Below, one piece after another: positions 32,163 to 42,846 of a DNA stretch of 64,000 nt. Each line of letters opens with the position of its first letter. Positions within the stretch are counted from its first letter, which is position 1. The translations under genes were made by a program, and so were the position numbers. The notes beneath the pieces are model-generated. The model searched no databases. It saw nothing but the letters and a program-made list of their open reading frames with translations, and was not told where the DNA came from. The stretch comes from Neonectria sp. B-13 (lineage: Eukaryota > Ascomycota > Sordariomycetes > Hypocreales > Nectriaceae), in the NCBI GenBank assembly GCA_002682825.1, contig NOKP01000005.1, positions 124,001-188,000 of the forward strand. Reading direction: 5' to 3'.

Positions 32163-33727
32163 GATTGTAGCACCACACGTCGGAGCCGACTTTCACTTTG
32201 TTCTCTATCCACATCAACGTTATATATAAAGTGTGCCAGCAGGCTGGGAGAGAGAGAAATCTTTCACAAAGGGGAGCCGGTTTTCCCCTCCGACCACCCA
32301 ACATTGGTTCGAAAACCTTGGCGTTTGAGCTGGGCCGAGGGGCGAAACTTTGTTGCTGGGGATCTATTATGGGTAGGGATCCTACTTACCAAGGAATAAA
32401 AGTGTTGTTTCGGCAATTAAAATGTACTTACTCTAGGAATGACCGATCCAGTACATGCTTCCCCGTGACAGCCATTGTCATCCTTTACGGGTAGTGCTTC
32501 ATGACTAGTCACTAACCAGGTAAACCACCGGGTTAATGGTGTAGATCCCAATCTCCAAGAAAGGTGCGTAGCATCGCGTGTAAAAATGTGAGTTGTGCTC
32601 TTTCGCCTGATCGGGTCGGACGGCTCGTTAAACTGTCGGTTCTGGCCTTTGGCGGAAACAAACCGGAGGAGCCGGGCAGGGGGTGATTAATGGGGCTTAT
32701 GCAAGAGGAGAAAAGTACAAAGGATTACGAGTAGGATGTTACCTTCATCCTTCGGAAATACAGGGCTTTCAGAGGCTCCTTCGGGATTAAACTCCTACAA
32801 TGCTACCAAACTAGGGTTATGGTACCTATCTATTCCATTCGCAAGTGGAGGTGTTCTCATGACACACACGCACGCCACTGGTTGAGGCGATATACCGTAC
32901 TTTATGCTCACTCCACTCAGGGTACCACCGGAAAGACCGATCCTAGGTACTGGCGAGGCCTCTGATTGGCACGAGTACTGCCGTTTAAGGCCTTGCTGTA
33001 TCGTAAGATGGTTTGATAGCTGGCGGGCCCTCCCGAATCGGCTTTTACTAGTTATGTATAGCCCTGTCACTGTCTAGATGTCCACACCGCCGTCTTACGC
33101 GTACGCAGGCCGCGGTGTTTGCACCTCCTCAAGGGTTACAAACGTTAGCTGCGTCATATTCAAGACTTGCCACCTTAGATCCCGCAATGAGATGCTGTTC
33201 CTAGCTCTAGAGTCATTGTTACAGTACCGATCGACCAGCGTAAATATTAGAGACTGGGAGGTAAGAGTACGCAGTCTTCTATTTTCGCCAATGAGGGTGA
33301 CAGTCACCCCTTGAAATCGCGCCAACGTTTGTGATCCCTGAGGGGGTAGTCTATATCGGCAAGCATGGGTTCGATGTGCTGGGAACTTATCACAGCGTGG
33401 GAGGCCCTTGAACGCACTGCCGCTGATGGGGTTGGAGGTTGGTTCCTGGACGGACAGTTACATTTGGTATGAAGTATTCTTTCATGGTAACCACTGGGTG
33501 GTAACTAGCTGCTGAGCTCCTGTTAGCCCAAACTAGTCAAGAGCCAGAGCTGGTCAACCAACAAACGAGAGACGACGTGTTTAAATAGGAAGGGGGTTCA
33601 GCTGTTCTTTAAATATCCCGGTCATTGCCACGTTCTTCATTCCACATCCATCCACTTCGCATACGAGCTGAGAACACCCAAAGAACGCAGCACACACAGT
33701 ACAGCACAGCAAGACCTGATAAGAAAT
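32163..33727. other. Divergent intergenic region
   Basis: About 1.57 kb holding the promoters of the rhodopsin-like gene (left) and the kinase-like gene (right). TATATATAA near 32220 lies about 60 bp upstream of the rhodopsin-like ATG. TTTAAATA-type boxes lie near 33580 and 33610, ahead of the kinase-like ATG. No gene is evident between. Confidence 0.5.
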
Positions 33728-34902
33728 ATGTCTGGAACCGCGGAAGAGCAGCTTCCAGCCCTCCCTTCGGACCTGACACCCGAGTGGCTGGGATCCAAGC
33801 TTGGGCACAAGATCAAATCGGTCGAGAACACGAGAAATATCTGGGGCACGGCGAGTAAGCTTTTCTACACCATCACGTACGAAGACGAGGATGAAGGCGG
33901 CGATGAGAGGCCCAAGTATGTCTGCATCAAGGGCGTCTTCGACCCCAAGATGATCGAAGCACAGCCGTGGACCGTCAGCTTGGCACAGCGCGAAGCCGAG
34001 TTCTTCACAAAGGTGGCGCCCACGGTCAAGAACATGATCTTCCCCAAAGGCTGGTGGGGCGGCACCAGCGACAAGCAGGGCATGGCCATCATGAACGACC
34101 TGACGCGCGAGGGTTGCACCTTTGCCGCCGAGGTGGCATCGTACCCGGCCGAGAAGGTCATGAACGGCGTCGAGCAGTTGGCCGGTCTGCATGCGCAATA
34201 CTGGGGCCAGAGCCAGGAAGACCATCCCTGTAAAGACGCCCCTTTTTCCTTTTCCCTTTTCCCTTGTGCTCTGTCTGCTCTGATGTCTCCATTTTCGTAC
34301 ATCTGGCATCTAACCCGGCGACAGGGATCTGGAACAACTACGACCCGGCTATGAAGTTCATGTGCACCCCCTGGCACGACGTGGTTCGAGAGCCCGGCCG
34401 ACCCCAGCTACCCGAGTACCTCATGGATGGTAAGCGATGCAACGAGGCCCTGGATCGCTACTACGCCGAGCGTAACCCCCGATTTCGGACGCTGCTGCAC
34501 GGCGATACGCACATCGGCAACATCTACTTCACAGCAGACGGCCGCATCGGGTTCCTCGACTGGTCGGCTTTCCACTTCGGGTCGTGCTTCCACGACGTCG
34601 TCTACCACATGACGTCCATGCTGAGTGTCGAGGATCGGCGGGCCCACGAGATGGAGATCCTGGACCACTACCTCGAGACGCTGCACCGGCTCGGTGGGCC
34701 CAAGTTCGACCGCCACAACGACCCCGAGGTCATGATCGAGTACCGACGGTCCTTCATGACCAACGTCATCTGGCTCATCTGTCCCGACGGCCTACAGAGC
34801 AAAGAGCGTGTCGAGGCTCTGTGCGAACGCACTGTGGCTACCTACGACGACCACAAGGTTATTGATGTTATTCTTGGTCAGCCCAAGCCGGCGGCTCCTT
34901 GA
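33728..34902 (+). CDS. Aminoglycoside-phosphotransferase-fold kinase-like protein
   Basis: Exons 33728-34229 and 34325-34902 (GTAAAG...ACAG) give 359 aa. The catalytic loop HGDTHIGN at residues 226-233 and the metal-binding FLDW with Asp246 are those of the APH/choline-kinase/ecdysteroid-kinase-like superfamily. The N-lobe has YVCIKGVF (Lys as ATP-anchoring residue), with REAEFF supplying the partner Glu. It therefore probably transfers phosphate from ATP to a small hydroxylated molecule, in the cytosol. The start gives MSGTAEEQ with no leader. It lies about 680 bp upstream of a terpene synthase in the same direction. A shared pathway is possible but only positional. The intron contains a CCCTTTT-rich tract. 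Confidence 0.9.
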
Positions 34903-35585
34903 GAACCAAGGACAAGGGATCGGGATCATCCGGCCCCATGTCGTAGTAGAGTCATGGTAGAAGCATCGACCCGCCCCACTCGAGTCAATACATGATCTGA
35001 CTCTTTCAAAACCTTCCTGTCTGATGTGTTCCCATATCTATTCTCTTCGGCTAGACTGCCCGTGCATGTTGCATTGGTTCCCATCCTGAGTAAAAGCTTA
35101 TTCAAATGTCACGCCAAACCCCCGATATGTCATGTGTGAGCCCTTCCAATGAGTACCTCTGATATGTTGTTAGTTCTACTCAGTAGTCCAAGTGGCCAGG
35201 GAGATGGGGAAACCGGGTGGTGCTCTAAGAAGTACTAGCCATCAAGGCGTAATGGTGACGGAGCAAGCTCACCGCCTCTCGCTTTCCATCTTTTCTTGGC
35301 ATTCTGCTATGCTGCATGCTAACATCTAGACTCTTGAAGCGCGTCTGCAGGATCCTTCAAAATTCTCCATACCAGGTCAAATTGAGAATGTGCATCCACA
35401 GCTATTGCAGAGGATTAGAAAAAGGAACGGCGTAGATAACAGTGGATAAATGTGTATATCAATTTAAATAGATGCGGTCCCTCTAAGCATGTCTCTTTAC
35501 CAAAGTGAGACATACATACTATGCAGGCAACTTTAACTTAATCGACAGACATATCTATTGAATCACCCATACCCCATTAGTCAAT
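34903..35585. other. Intergenic, promoter of terpene synthase
   Basis: About 680 bp between two co-directional genes. A TTTAAATAG box at about 35463 lies 120 bp before the proposed terpene synthase ATG. Nothing else is evident. Confidence 0.5.
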
Positions 35586-36595
35586 ATGATTGTGGTTCCC
35601 GAGGTACACGCCACTGTTGACCAGTTAGAGGACTCTTGTGCTGACTAGGGAAACAGGACTCCGTCGCCGCTATCCGGAAGACTCTCTCGCAATTTGTCAG
35701 CGGTGTCACTGGGGGCCGCAAGATAGATGGCGATGCCCTCACCGTAACGCCCATTGACAAGCTCCGTGCCGCCGTAGTGTCGGAGCTGGAGTCATCGAGT
35801 CTCGGCGCACACCTGGACCTAATCAACTCCAAGAATCAGTTCACCATGGCGTGCCATGTGGCAGCCGACTTCACGTCTTCGCATCCGCTCGAGTACCAGG
35901 TCACCGTAGCGCAGCTCACCATCTTCTTCTTCCACGCCGAAGACATCCTCGAGCACAAACCCGACGTGCTCCGCCGCTTGCAGCTCAACGTGGCCACCGG
36001 GCAGCCGTGCGGCGACCCGGTGCTCGACTGGTACGCCCGTGAGCTGACTCCGCGTCTGTGGAAGCACTTCGACCCGCTCGTGGCCAACATGATCGTTGTG
36101 GCCTGCTACGACTTCGTCAACGGTGTGGGCATCGAGTTGTTGACTCAGGATACCCAAGTGCACCGCCAGGCGCCCAATTTCCCCGACTGGCTGCGTTTCA
36201 AGACCGGACTGTCACCCATGTACGCGCTACTTGCCCTTGCACGCGCCTCGGACCCGGAGCTGCCGACGGGTGGGTTCGAAAAGTTCATCCAGACCATCCC
36301 CGACGTCATTGTCTTTACCAACATCGTCAACGACGTCATCTCCTTCTACAAGGAGCTGCTGGCCGGCGAGAAGGGCAACTATATTGACATGCGCGCCCAG
36401 AAGGACGGCGTCGACGTGCTGGCGGCCTTGCAGACCCTGGCCGAGGAGGGCATATCCATCCACGGCCGCGTGCTTGCCGCTCTTGCCGACGAGCCCGAGT
36501 ATCGTGCCAACTTTGACGCATACGCAAAGGGTATCACTCACTTTCATACCTCGTCGCCGCGCTATCGCTTGGTGGAGCTTTTTGGGGAATCATGA
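35586..36595 (+). CDS. TRI5-type (trichodiene synthase-like) terpene synthase
   Basis: Proposed exons 35586-35603 and 35657-36595 (GTACAC...ACAG) give 318 aa. The larger exon alone is open from 35657. Family landmarks are FFFHAEDILEH (residues about 96-106), the NSE/DTE metal triad NDVISFYKE (Asn231, Ser235, Glu239) and the diphosphate-sensing Arg308-Tyr309 near the C-terminus. These place it with class I sesquiterpene cyclases of the trichodiene synthase family, which ionise farnesyl diphosphate. The first metal motif reads EDxxE (Glu101, Asp102, Glu105), not DDxxD. The six-codon first exon is the weakest part. No P450, ABC transporter or regulator typical of a terpene cluster is adjacent. 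The gene converges with the alpha-glucosidase, 71 bp between stops. Confidence 0.85.
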
Positions 36596-36666
36596 GTAAC
36601 TGAGAGTGAGGCTGTGTAGATATATATACAGATTTAGCTATACTGATTGCGATACTCCTAGCTGAT

Positions 36667-39658
36667 TCATGCAATCCTTGTCTTGTACTTGCGTGTCAAA
36701 GGCACATCAACATGAAGCACCAGCTTGCGATTCTTCGCGTCATACTCTGCATCCTTAAGACCAGTTGGCTTTGACTTCACGCCGAGAACAGTGATGGCCT
36801 CAATATTGACACCAGCGTCGTACTCAAATGAACCCGTCATGCTAAACTTGCCCTTGGCGTACTTGAAGTCGATCTCCGACACTGCGTCTGGTACAACCGA
36901 CTTGCCGTCGTCGAGATACAGCGAGCCCTCTGCAGTGCCATCTAGACCAGGCGCAACGACAATGTTGAAGCCCTTCTTACGCAGAGCGGTGGTGGTGTTG
37001 GCGCTCTCGATGCGCTGAGGATACACGATGCCGCCTTTGTAGTGGATTGTAATGTCCGTATAGTCGACCTCGGCGGAGACGTATTCGCCCTTTCCGCGTA
37101 CCGGCTTGCCCGTGCCCCATTCATAGAAGATGTCGTCGGGCAGGTAGTAGCTGAGGCTGGTACTATTCTCCTCCGTAACAGGGCTTACGAGGATTCCATC
37201 GCCGTAGAAGAATTGCAGGTCGATGGAGAAGGAGTTGGGATCGTTGGGATAGTTGAAGAACAAAGGGTTCAGCGTCGGGGTGCCGGTCTGATTCTGTTTG
37301 TAAATGGCTGTGTAAATGTAGTCAACTGGGTGATATTAGTAACCTGAACCTTGGGGACGATGGACTGCGTGCGCAACGTACGGAGCTGGTATCTGATAGC
37401 GATTCCATTGCGAGCGGCTTGGGCCACAGATGGCCAGCGGTAGAACTCTTGTGACGTGGAAGTGATCTCGGCGTGGTTCCGGAAGAAAGTATAGAAGGAA
37501 CCAAGAATTGCCCATCTAGCCTGATGCATTAGCTGAATTCGAGCTCTGAAGGATGTTCCGGGTCTTACCTCGCGCAAAGAGTCTCAGTGACATTGCCACC
37601 GAAGCCGCAAACATCAGGGCCAACGACGGGGATCTGATACAGAGAGGCAAATTGCAGGATCTGGCTGATGGAGAGACGGTACCAAAGCCAACCCGATATG
37701 TTATCTCCAAGCCAATGAGACACGTCCTTGCCGGAGCCAGCGAACGTACTTCTCGTGATGACAAGCGCACGGTCGTCTGGACGTCTGTCACGCATGGCGT
37801 TGTGCGAACGCGTCGACATCATGGCTCCGTACAAGTTATGCGTGTCCAGCTGGACATACCCGCCGCTCTGGACCAGATCCGTGTCGATGGTGCTGTCGGA
37901 AAGCGTGGGGCCGGCGCCGTTCTGGATCATGTACGGAGTCCGGATCAGCTCGCGGCCGGGGAGACCCTTACATTCGTCGGGGCCACAGCCGGAGCCGCTC
38001 TTCTTGCCGTTCTGCCACTTAGTGCTTGAGCGACTAAACATGCCTTGGCTGGGTTGACGCTTGCTGGAACGCCAGTTACCAGCACCTCGGGTGTAAGTGT
38101 GAGAGCGCTGCACAACAGCAGTATCGCGCTTGACAGCAGTATCGCGCTTGACAGCCACAGCGTTCCCGTTGGAAGCAAAGTTTGGCTGGAGACTGTCTGG
38201 GAAGCCGGGAATAGGAGCATCAGGGCCGTCTCTGACTGGAGGCGGCGTGGGAGGGTCTCCGTCCACTTCGGCGAAGTCCTCTGGGGTAGTGTTGTTACCG
38301 GGGTATGGGCGGTTGTAGAAGTTTGCGGGCTCGTTCATGTCGATCCACAAGGCATCGATGTCCGGGCCGTTCACTCCGTCGAAGAACTCCAGGAACTGCT
38401 CAGACCAGTATTCCTGAGAGTCAGGATTGAACCAGTCAGGGAAGTAACTCGGGCCGGCCCAGACGACACCCCGATAGTTAGAGCCGTTCTGGGTCTTGAT
38501 GAACGTGTCGTACTTGAGGCCTGCGTCGAGTGCCGGATTGGACTCCTTGTAGAAGACGGCAGGATCGACCATGACGATGTAGTGCTGATCTCTTGCATGG
38601 ATCGTGTCTACCAGATCCTTGTACAGATCGGCGGGGAACCTCTCCGGGTCGATGGTGAAGATTCGGCGACGATCCATGTAGTCGATGTCAGTCCAGATTG
38701 TCTCAAGGGGAATGTTGTGAGTTGAATAGTTGGCCGTAACAGCAGCAACCTCGTAGACGTCTTGGTAGCCATATCTGCACTGATGGAACCCGAGGCCCCA
38801 GTACGGCGTCATTAGCGGGAGTTGTGTAATCTCGGCGTACTGCTTGGCGACGTCGCGTGGAGACGGGCCGGCAATGAAGTAAAAGTCGAGAACGCCGCCA
38901 TTGATGTTGTACTCGAGGAACTGGTCGCCATTCTGGTTGTCGATGAAAACGTCCATGCCGTTGGAATTGAGCAGAAAGACTCCGTGAGTGCCAGTGTCCC
39001 GGTGGTCAAAGTAAATGGGATGAGCGCTGTACAGGTTCTGTCCCTGCGGCGTCCCGTACGAATCACGGGTGTAGATGGTCCTGGTGTAGTTGGTCGTGTT
39101 GAGCATGAACGAGTCGCTGTGCTCGCCTAGCCCGTACAGGTGAGGGCTCTGCGGGAGGTGTGTCTTGATGTAGACATACTGGCTCTCGAAGACGAGCTTG
39201 TTACCCGTGGTGTCGAAGAGCACGTCACCCGTGTCCGACCGGGATACCGTGAAGGAGAAGGGGTCGGCAGTGAAGTCAAACTTGAGCTTGGAGTCCCTTG
39301 GAGAACGCCATTGACCGAAGCCCGGGCGCGGGAAGACACTGTCCGGGACCTGGTAGACGGTGTTGTTGGTATCCCGGATCTTCACATGCAGTCGATTGTC
39401 GGTCTGGTACTCGACCTCGAGCTTCAGGTCCGGAAGGTCAGTCCCGAAGACGTTGCACGGCTCACCCGCAAGAGACAGGTCTGCGTAGAAACCAGAACGA
39501 GTCTTCCAATGCTTCGTGGCCTTGTAGCCGGGGCATTTGGAAAGGTCTTTTGCGTAGAGATCGTCGCCAGGGTCCGTGAGAGGGTCGACACCATCCTTGC
39601 TCTGGGCAAAGACGGAGCTCAGAGCCGCAGCCCAAGGGAGCAACTTCTTCAGAAACAT
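36667..39658 (-). CDS. Secreted GH31 alpha-glucosidase
   Basis: Exons 37569-39658, 37382-37515 and 36667-37325 give 960 aa. The first residues are a signal peptide ([19 protein letters not shown]). GH31 landmarks follow: GLGEHSD, the catalytic nucleophile in [10 protein letters not shown] (Asp440), the acid/base in [10 protein letters not shown] (Asp652), and the domain-A close [19 protein letters not shown] followed by [12 protein letters not shown]-glycosylation sites are numerous. Near residues 475-560 is a long family-typical insertion, here enriched in Lys/Arg/Ser with a duplicated VKRDTA unit. It should hydrolyse terminal alpha-glucose from maltose and starch fragments outside the cell. 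A longer frame opens upstream to 39850, but the leader fixes the start at 39658. Confidence 0.96.
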
Positions 39659-39727
39659 GTCTGCGATGGATATGAGTTGAAGGACTCTGACTGTAGAACA
39701 TGCTTCTTGCGCCCAATCATCACCACC

Positions 39728-39735
39728 TTTATATA
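39728..39735 (-). promoter_or_regulatory. TATA box of alpha-glucosidase gene
   Basis: TATATAAA on the minus strand, 70-77 bp upstream of the ATG and about 65 bp downstream of the promoter repeats. Confidence 0.6.
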
Positions 39736-39800
39736 CTTCAGTCTGCGCGGTGAAAAGGCGGTTCGTCGGCGCATCTGTGCTGCAAGGACGACGATACCAC

Positions 39801-39863
39801 TTGACCAACGGCGGAGTCTCCGTGACCAACGGCGGAGTCTCCGTGACCAACGGCGGAGTCTCC
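39801..39863 (-). promoter_or_regulatory. Three 21-bp promoter repeats with CGG-N5-CCG palindromes
   Basis: Three perfect or near-perfect direct 21-bp repeats, each containing CGGAGTCTCCG, lie 143-205 bp upstream of the alpha-glucosidase ATG. CGG triplets in inverted orientation with fixed spacing are the usual binding sites of Zn2Cys6 activators. The spacing here is 5 bp. AmyR sites are direct CGG-N8-CGG, so another regulator is more likely. That this is a regulatory array is inferred from position and symmetry. Confidence 0.65.
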
Positions 39864-41247
39864 GCCGCCAGGAGGACAAACTTGCTCTCATATGCATAAC
39901 TTTAATCTATTTAGACGTACCAACCCAATCCATCCGAAATTTAAGTGCTCTCGTGGGCTCACTTCTCGGCGGAATTATTTCGCTCCTCGGCCCTGAGGTA
40001 ACTTCTTTCCCCATGTCGGGACATGGTATCAAGCCTATTGGTCGGCGTGGGGTCCCTCTATACACTTCTATTGGCCGAGCTCTAGCAAGCCGCTGATCTC
40101 GGCCGCCGAGTCGGAGTGACTTTTGTTAATTTCCCCATGGGGAAAACAACATGGGGACGTTGTGCGGGGATGTAGTATGTGCAGCACGTCACCGTCTCTT
40201 AGGTGCCTGCCAAGACATGGCAAGCTCGGTCAAATATCACTGTCCGTTTCCTGGTTATCCCAGTAGACATCGACGTAATGATCACGAAATGGTCGACATG
40301 TTCAACCCGGCTGGTTGTTTCATATCTGAGAGAAATAGTCCATCTCCATCCAGTACTAATTTATTCCGCCCTTTCAAGGCCGCTCATATTGCTGAGGCCT
40401 CGGCAAACTGCCGAGCATGTGGTGTCACAAGCGCTTTCAAATGTCAGCAAGACGACTGGGAAGCAGACGAAGAAAAATGCCATCAGGTTGGTCTGGGCTA
40501 TTGCATCCAACTTGTCACAAAGATCTTGGAGCCGAGAGACACAAAAGTCGCAGGTGCCAAAAACAGGAGGAAGCTGTGTTTCCAGCGAAGACATCCGCAA
40601 AATAAGGCCATCACAGCTATCACTCACAGTCATTGTCTCGATTGAGCAGAGCCTCAACCATATTGTAGCTGACTCTAGGATTGGCGGCGCCAGTACCAGT
40701 CTGGTCATTCTAGCTAAAACGAGACTGCGATAACTAACTTTGCGGCAACTATGTCTTAGAGCGAGCTACACCCAATGAGATCATCTACCACTGTCACGGC
40801 GACGATTATTGGCTTAAGCATACTCTTCAGAGTCTCTGTTTGGCTATACATTCTTGTGCGATTGTATAGATAGAAATCTGAAGAAAGACAACACTATGTC
40901 TGCATTCAGGCTCTTAGAGAAAGTAGCGAAGCTGACCTTGCTAAATACAGATCATGAACAAAGATCGCCATCTCATAATAAACCATTTCACTTAAGACAA
41001 GAGAGTAGTCTTCAGCTCAGATATTCTCATGGATATGGATCCGCTAACAATTGCGAACAGACGGCTGGGGCAGCAAGTTCGTTGGGGCTGAGCAACTCAA
41101 GCCAAAGCTTGTTTCGCCCGTAGGTCTACATCAAGCATAGCTCTATCCTCTTATTCAGCAAGCGAGTCATCGCCTTCTCCGTGAACGACACGTGGTTCAT
41201 GATACAGTTCATTAGTTAGGGTTAATTAATTGAGATCCATCCTCTCC
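39864..41247. other. Intergenic
   Basis: About 1.4 kb upstream of the alpha-glucosidase and downstream of the next minus-strand gene. Overlapping frames of up to 176 codons at 40151-40733 disagree in frame and strand and show no known motif, so I call none. Confidence 0.5.
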
Positions 41248-42309
41248 TCACGATGCTAGAACAAAACATCCACCGTTCTCAATTTCAACCAGATTTGGCT
41301 TGTCCAGTTCTTGGTCAGTCTCACCTTTGGTCTTCCTCTCTTCTTCCAAAGCCCAGTCTATCGTCCGCCGTGTGTCAACAGTCCATGATAACCACATAAA
41401 TATTCCGCTATACCTGAGAGCCGAGTGGTGTGACAGCAGCCAATACTTGACACCTCCCAACCTGCGATACAAGGCAAGCCCGCCCTTGGCACCGTACGTC
41501 GTCTTGCTTGTCGCAGTGTGGCTCTCCTTCAGCCCGTGAAGCATGGCTAGTTTCTCCGTCCGAGGTTCCGCATCTAGAAACGCCTGCAACGGTCCCTCGT
41601 CGAGGCGCGTCCCGTGCGGGGAATTGAAGATGACTTCGTGAACCTCTCCGCCGTCAGCTGTCGCGTGTGTCCAGACGACGGCCAGGCCAAAATTGAGCAC
41701 TGAATGACCGGGCAAACGTATCGGTGCCAGCCACGAGGGCACCGGATCGCCGGGGTGAAGCGCGGGATCACGCCAGGAATTGGCCGCGGCCTCAAGGTTT
41801 CGAATCGTCGTTATCGTTTTGAAGTGGCCCCAGGGCTCTACAACGGCTTTGGCTTCGGGGGTGGCGATGACTGGAATATTCTCGTTGAACTGTCGCAGGG
41901 TTGCTTGATGAGTGTGATCATCAAAATGAAAACCCAGAAGAATCGCATCAATGCCACCTGTGTATTCCCCTTCTGGCTGCCTGTCTGCCGTCTTGTTGGT
42001 CCCCGGCGAAATGGTAGCGGCAGCGTCTTCAATTTGACGGATAACACCTTCGATGGCTTCAGGACCTGAGATCTTGGGCGATGCTGGCAAAGCAATGCCG
42101 ATGATCCAGGAGGAAACTATGTTCACTGCTCCAACCAGCCACGGCTCAAACACGACATGATAGTACGCCCTCACAGCGCGTTCGGCGGGTGGACGCGGGA
42201 ACGAGATGAGCCACGAGTTGTCCCCATTCAGGGACGTCATGATCGGCCTCAAGGCTGCATTTGGTGAGGCAAAATATGCCTGAAGGGTGTCACGGCGGGA
42301 AGCGTCCAT
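41248..42309 (-). CDS. Metallo-beta-lactamase (UlaG)-like fold protein
   Basis: One frame. I start at the Met at 42309 (MDASRRDTLQAYF, 353 aa) because the family begins with such a segment; an upstream Met at 42414 would add 35 residues. The pattern NGDNSWLISF, then IDAILLGFHFDDHTHQATL, PVIATPEAKAVVEPWGHF and NFGLAVVW follows fungal proteins related to UlaG-type metallo-beta-lactamase folds. The metal-binding motif is altered: instead of HxHxDH the sequence is FHFDDHTH, keeping the DH-x-H end. Either the metal site is shifted or the protein is no longer a hydrolase. No leader is seen; cytosolic. The substrate is unknown. Confidence 0.78.
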   Translation of the reverse strand: MDASRRDTLQAYFASPNAALRPIMTSLNGDNSWLISFPRPPAERAVRAYYHVVFEPWLVGAVNIVSSWIIGIALPASPKISGPEAIEGVIRQIEDAAATISPGTNKTADRQPEGEYTGGIDAILLGFHFDDHTHQATLRQFNENIPVIATPEAKAVVEPWGHFKTITTIRNLEAAANSWRDPALHPGDPVPSWLAPIRLPGHSVLNFGLAVVWTHATADGGEVHEVIFNSPHGTRLDEGPLQAFLDAEPRTEKLAMLHGLKESHTATSKTTYGAKGGLALYRRLGGVKYWLLSHHSALRYSGIFMWLSWTVDTRRTIDWALEEERKTKGETDQELDKPNLVEIENGGCFVLAS

Positions 42310-42846
42310 GATGCTAGAGGTGAGGATGGTCTGAAGGCGAAAGACCCAGAAACGGCCGACAGGTGACAGCAGCGAAGGAGAGGTTAAATAAAGCAGCTTA
42401 CGAAGAGGGTGCACATCAATGCGTAACTTGGTGAGCTGGATTCTCGTGATCAGCGCTACTATTACCGTAACTGGCTTGGCTATCTTACGTGAGACCGATC
42501 ATAACCACCTTTCCAGTTTTTAGCTAGCATATCCGTATCCACCCAGTCAGCATCCAAATATCAAACAGAGTCGAAATTGCTGAACGAAGCATGAAGCTTC
42601 CAGCTGAGATTGGGAAAGATCGTCAGCATTGTAAACCACTCACCCCACTCAACCAATTTAATACTCATCCCAGTCTAGTAGGCACCGTGTGCTTGACCAT
42701 TGTCATTTTAATTACTACTGAAGATCGACAACTGACTACTCGCCATCCATAACAGCTAATCAAGCCACGTTTTCAATTCTCCAATCAGGTGCCTTACATC
42801 TTAATGTAGATATCCTCCCGTTTGATTTCATCGTCGTCCGATTCAC
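42310..42846. other. Intergenic
   Basis: About 540 bp of moderately AT-rich sequence between the metallo-beta-lactamase-like gene and the acidic protein gene. No feature seen. Confidence 0.5.

Noticed and set aside
38045..38725. 226-codon plus-strand frame
   Set aside because: Antisense to the catalytic domain of the GH31 enzyme; no domain of its own.
33728..39658. A full terpene biosynthetic gene cluster
   Set aside because: Only one terpene synthase and one kinase-like gene; no P450, transporter, methyltransferase or cluster regulator adjacent.
39659..39850. Upstream extension of the alpha-glucosidase frame (64 codons)
   Set aside because: It crosses the TATA box and the 21-bp repeats, and would bury the signal peptide inside the protein.
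39140..40096. 318-codon plus-strand frame opposite the alpha-glucosidase
   Set aside because: It is antisense to a well-supported GH31 exon and its promoter, has no known motif, and arises because GC-rich coding DNA keeps the opposite strand open.
40151..40733. Two overlapping plus-strand frames (164 and 176 codons) and a minus-strand frame
   Set aside because: They contradict one another and none shows a known motif, leader or codon bias like the real exons nearby.
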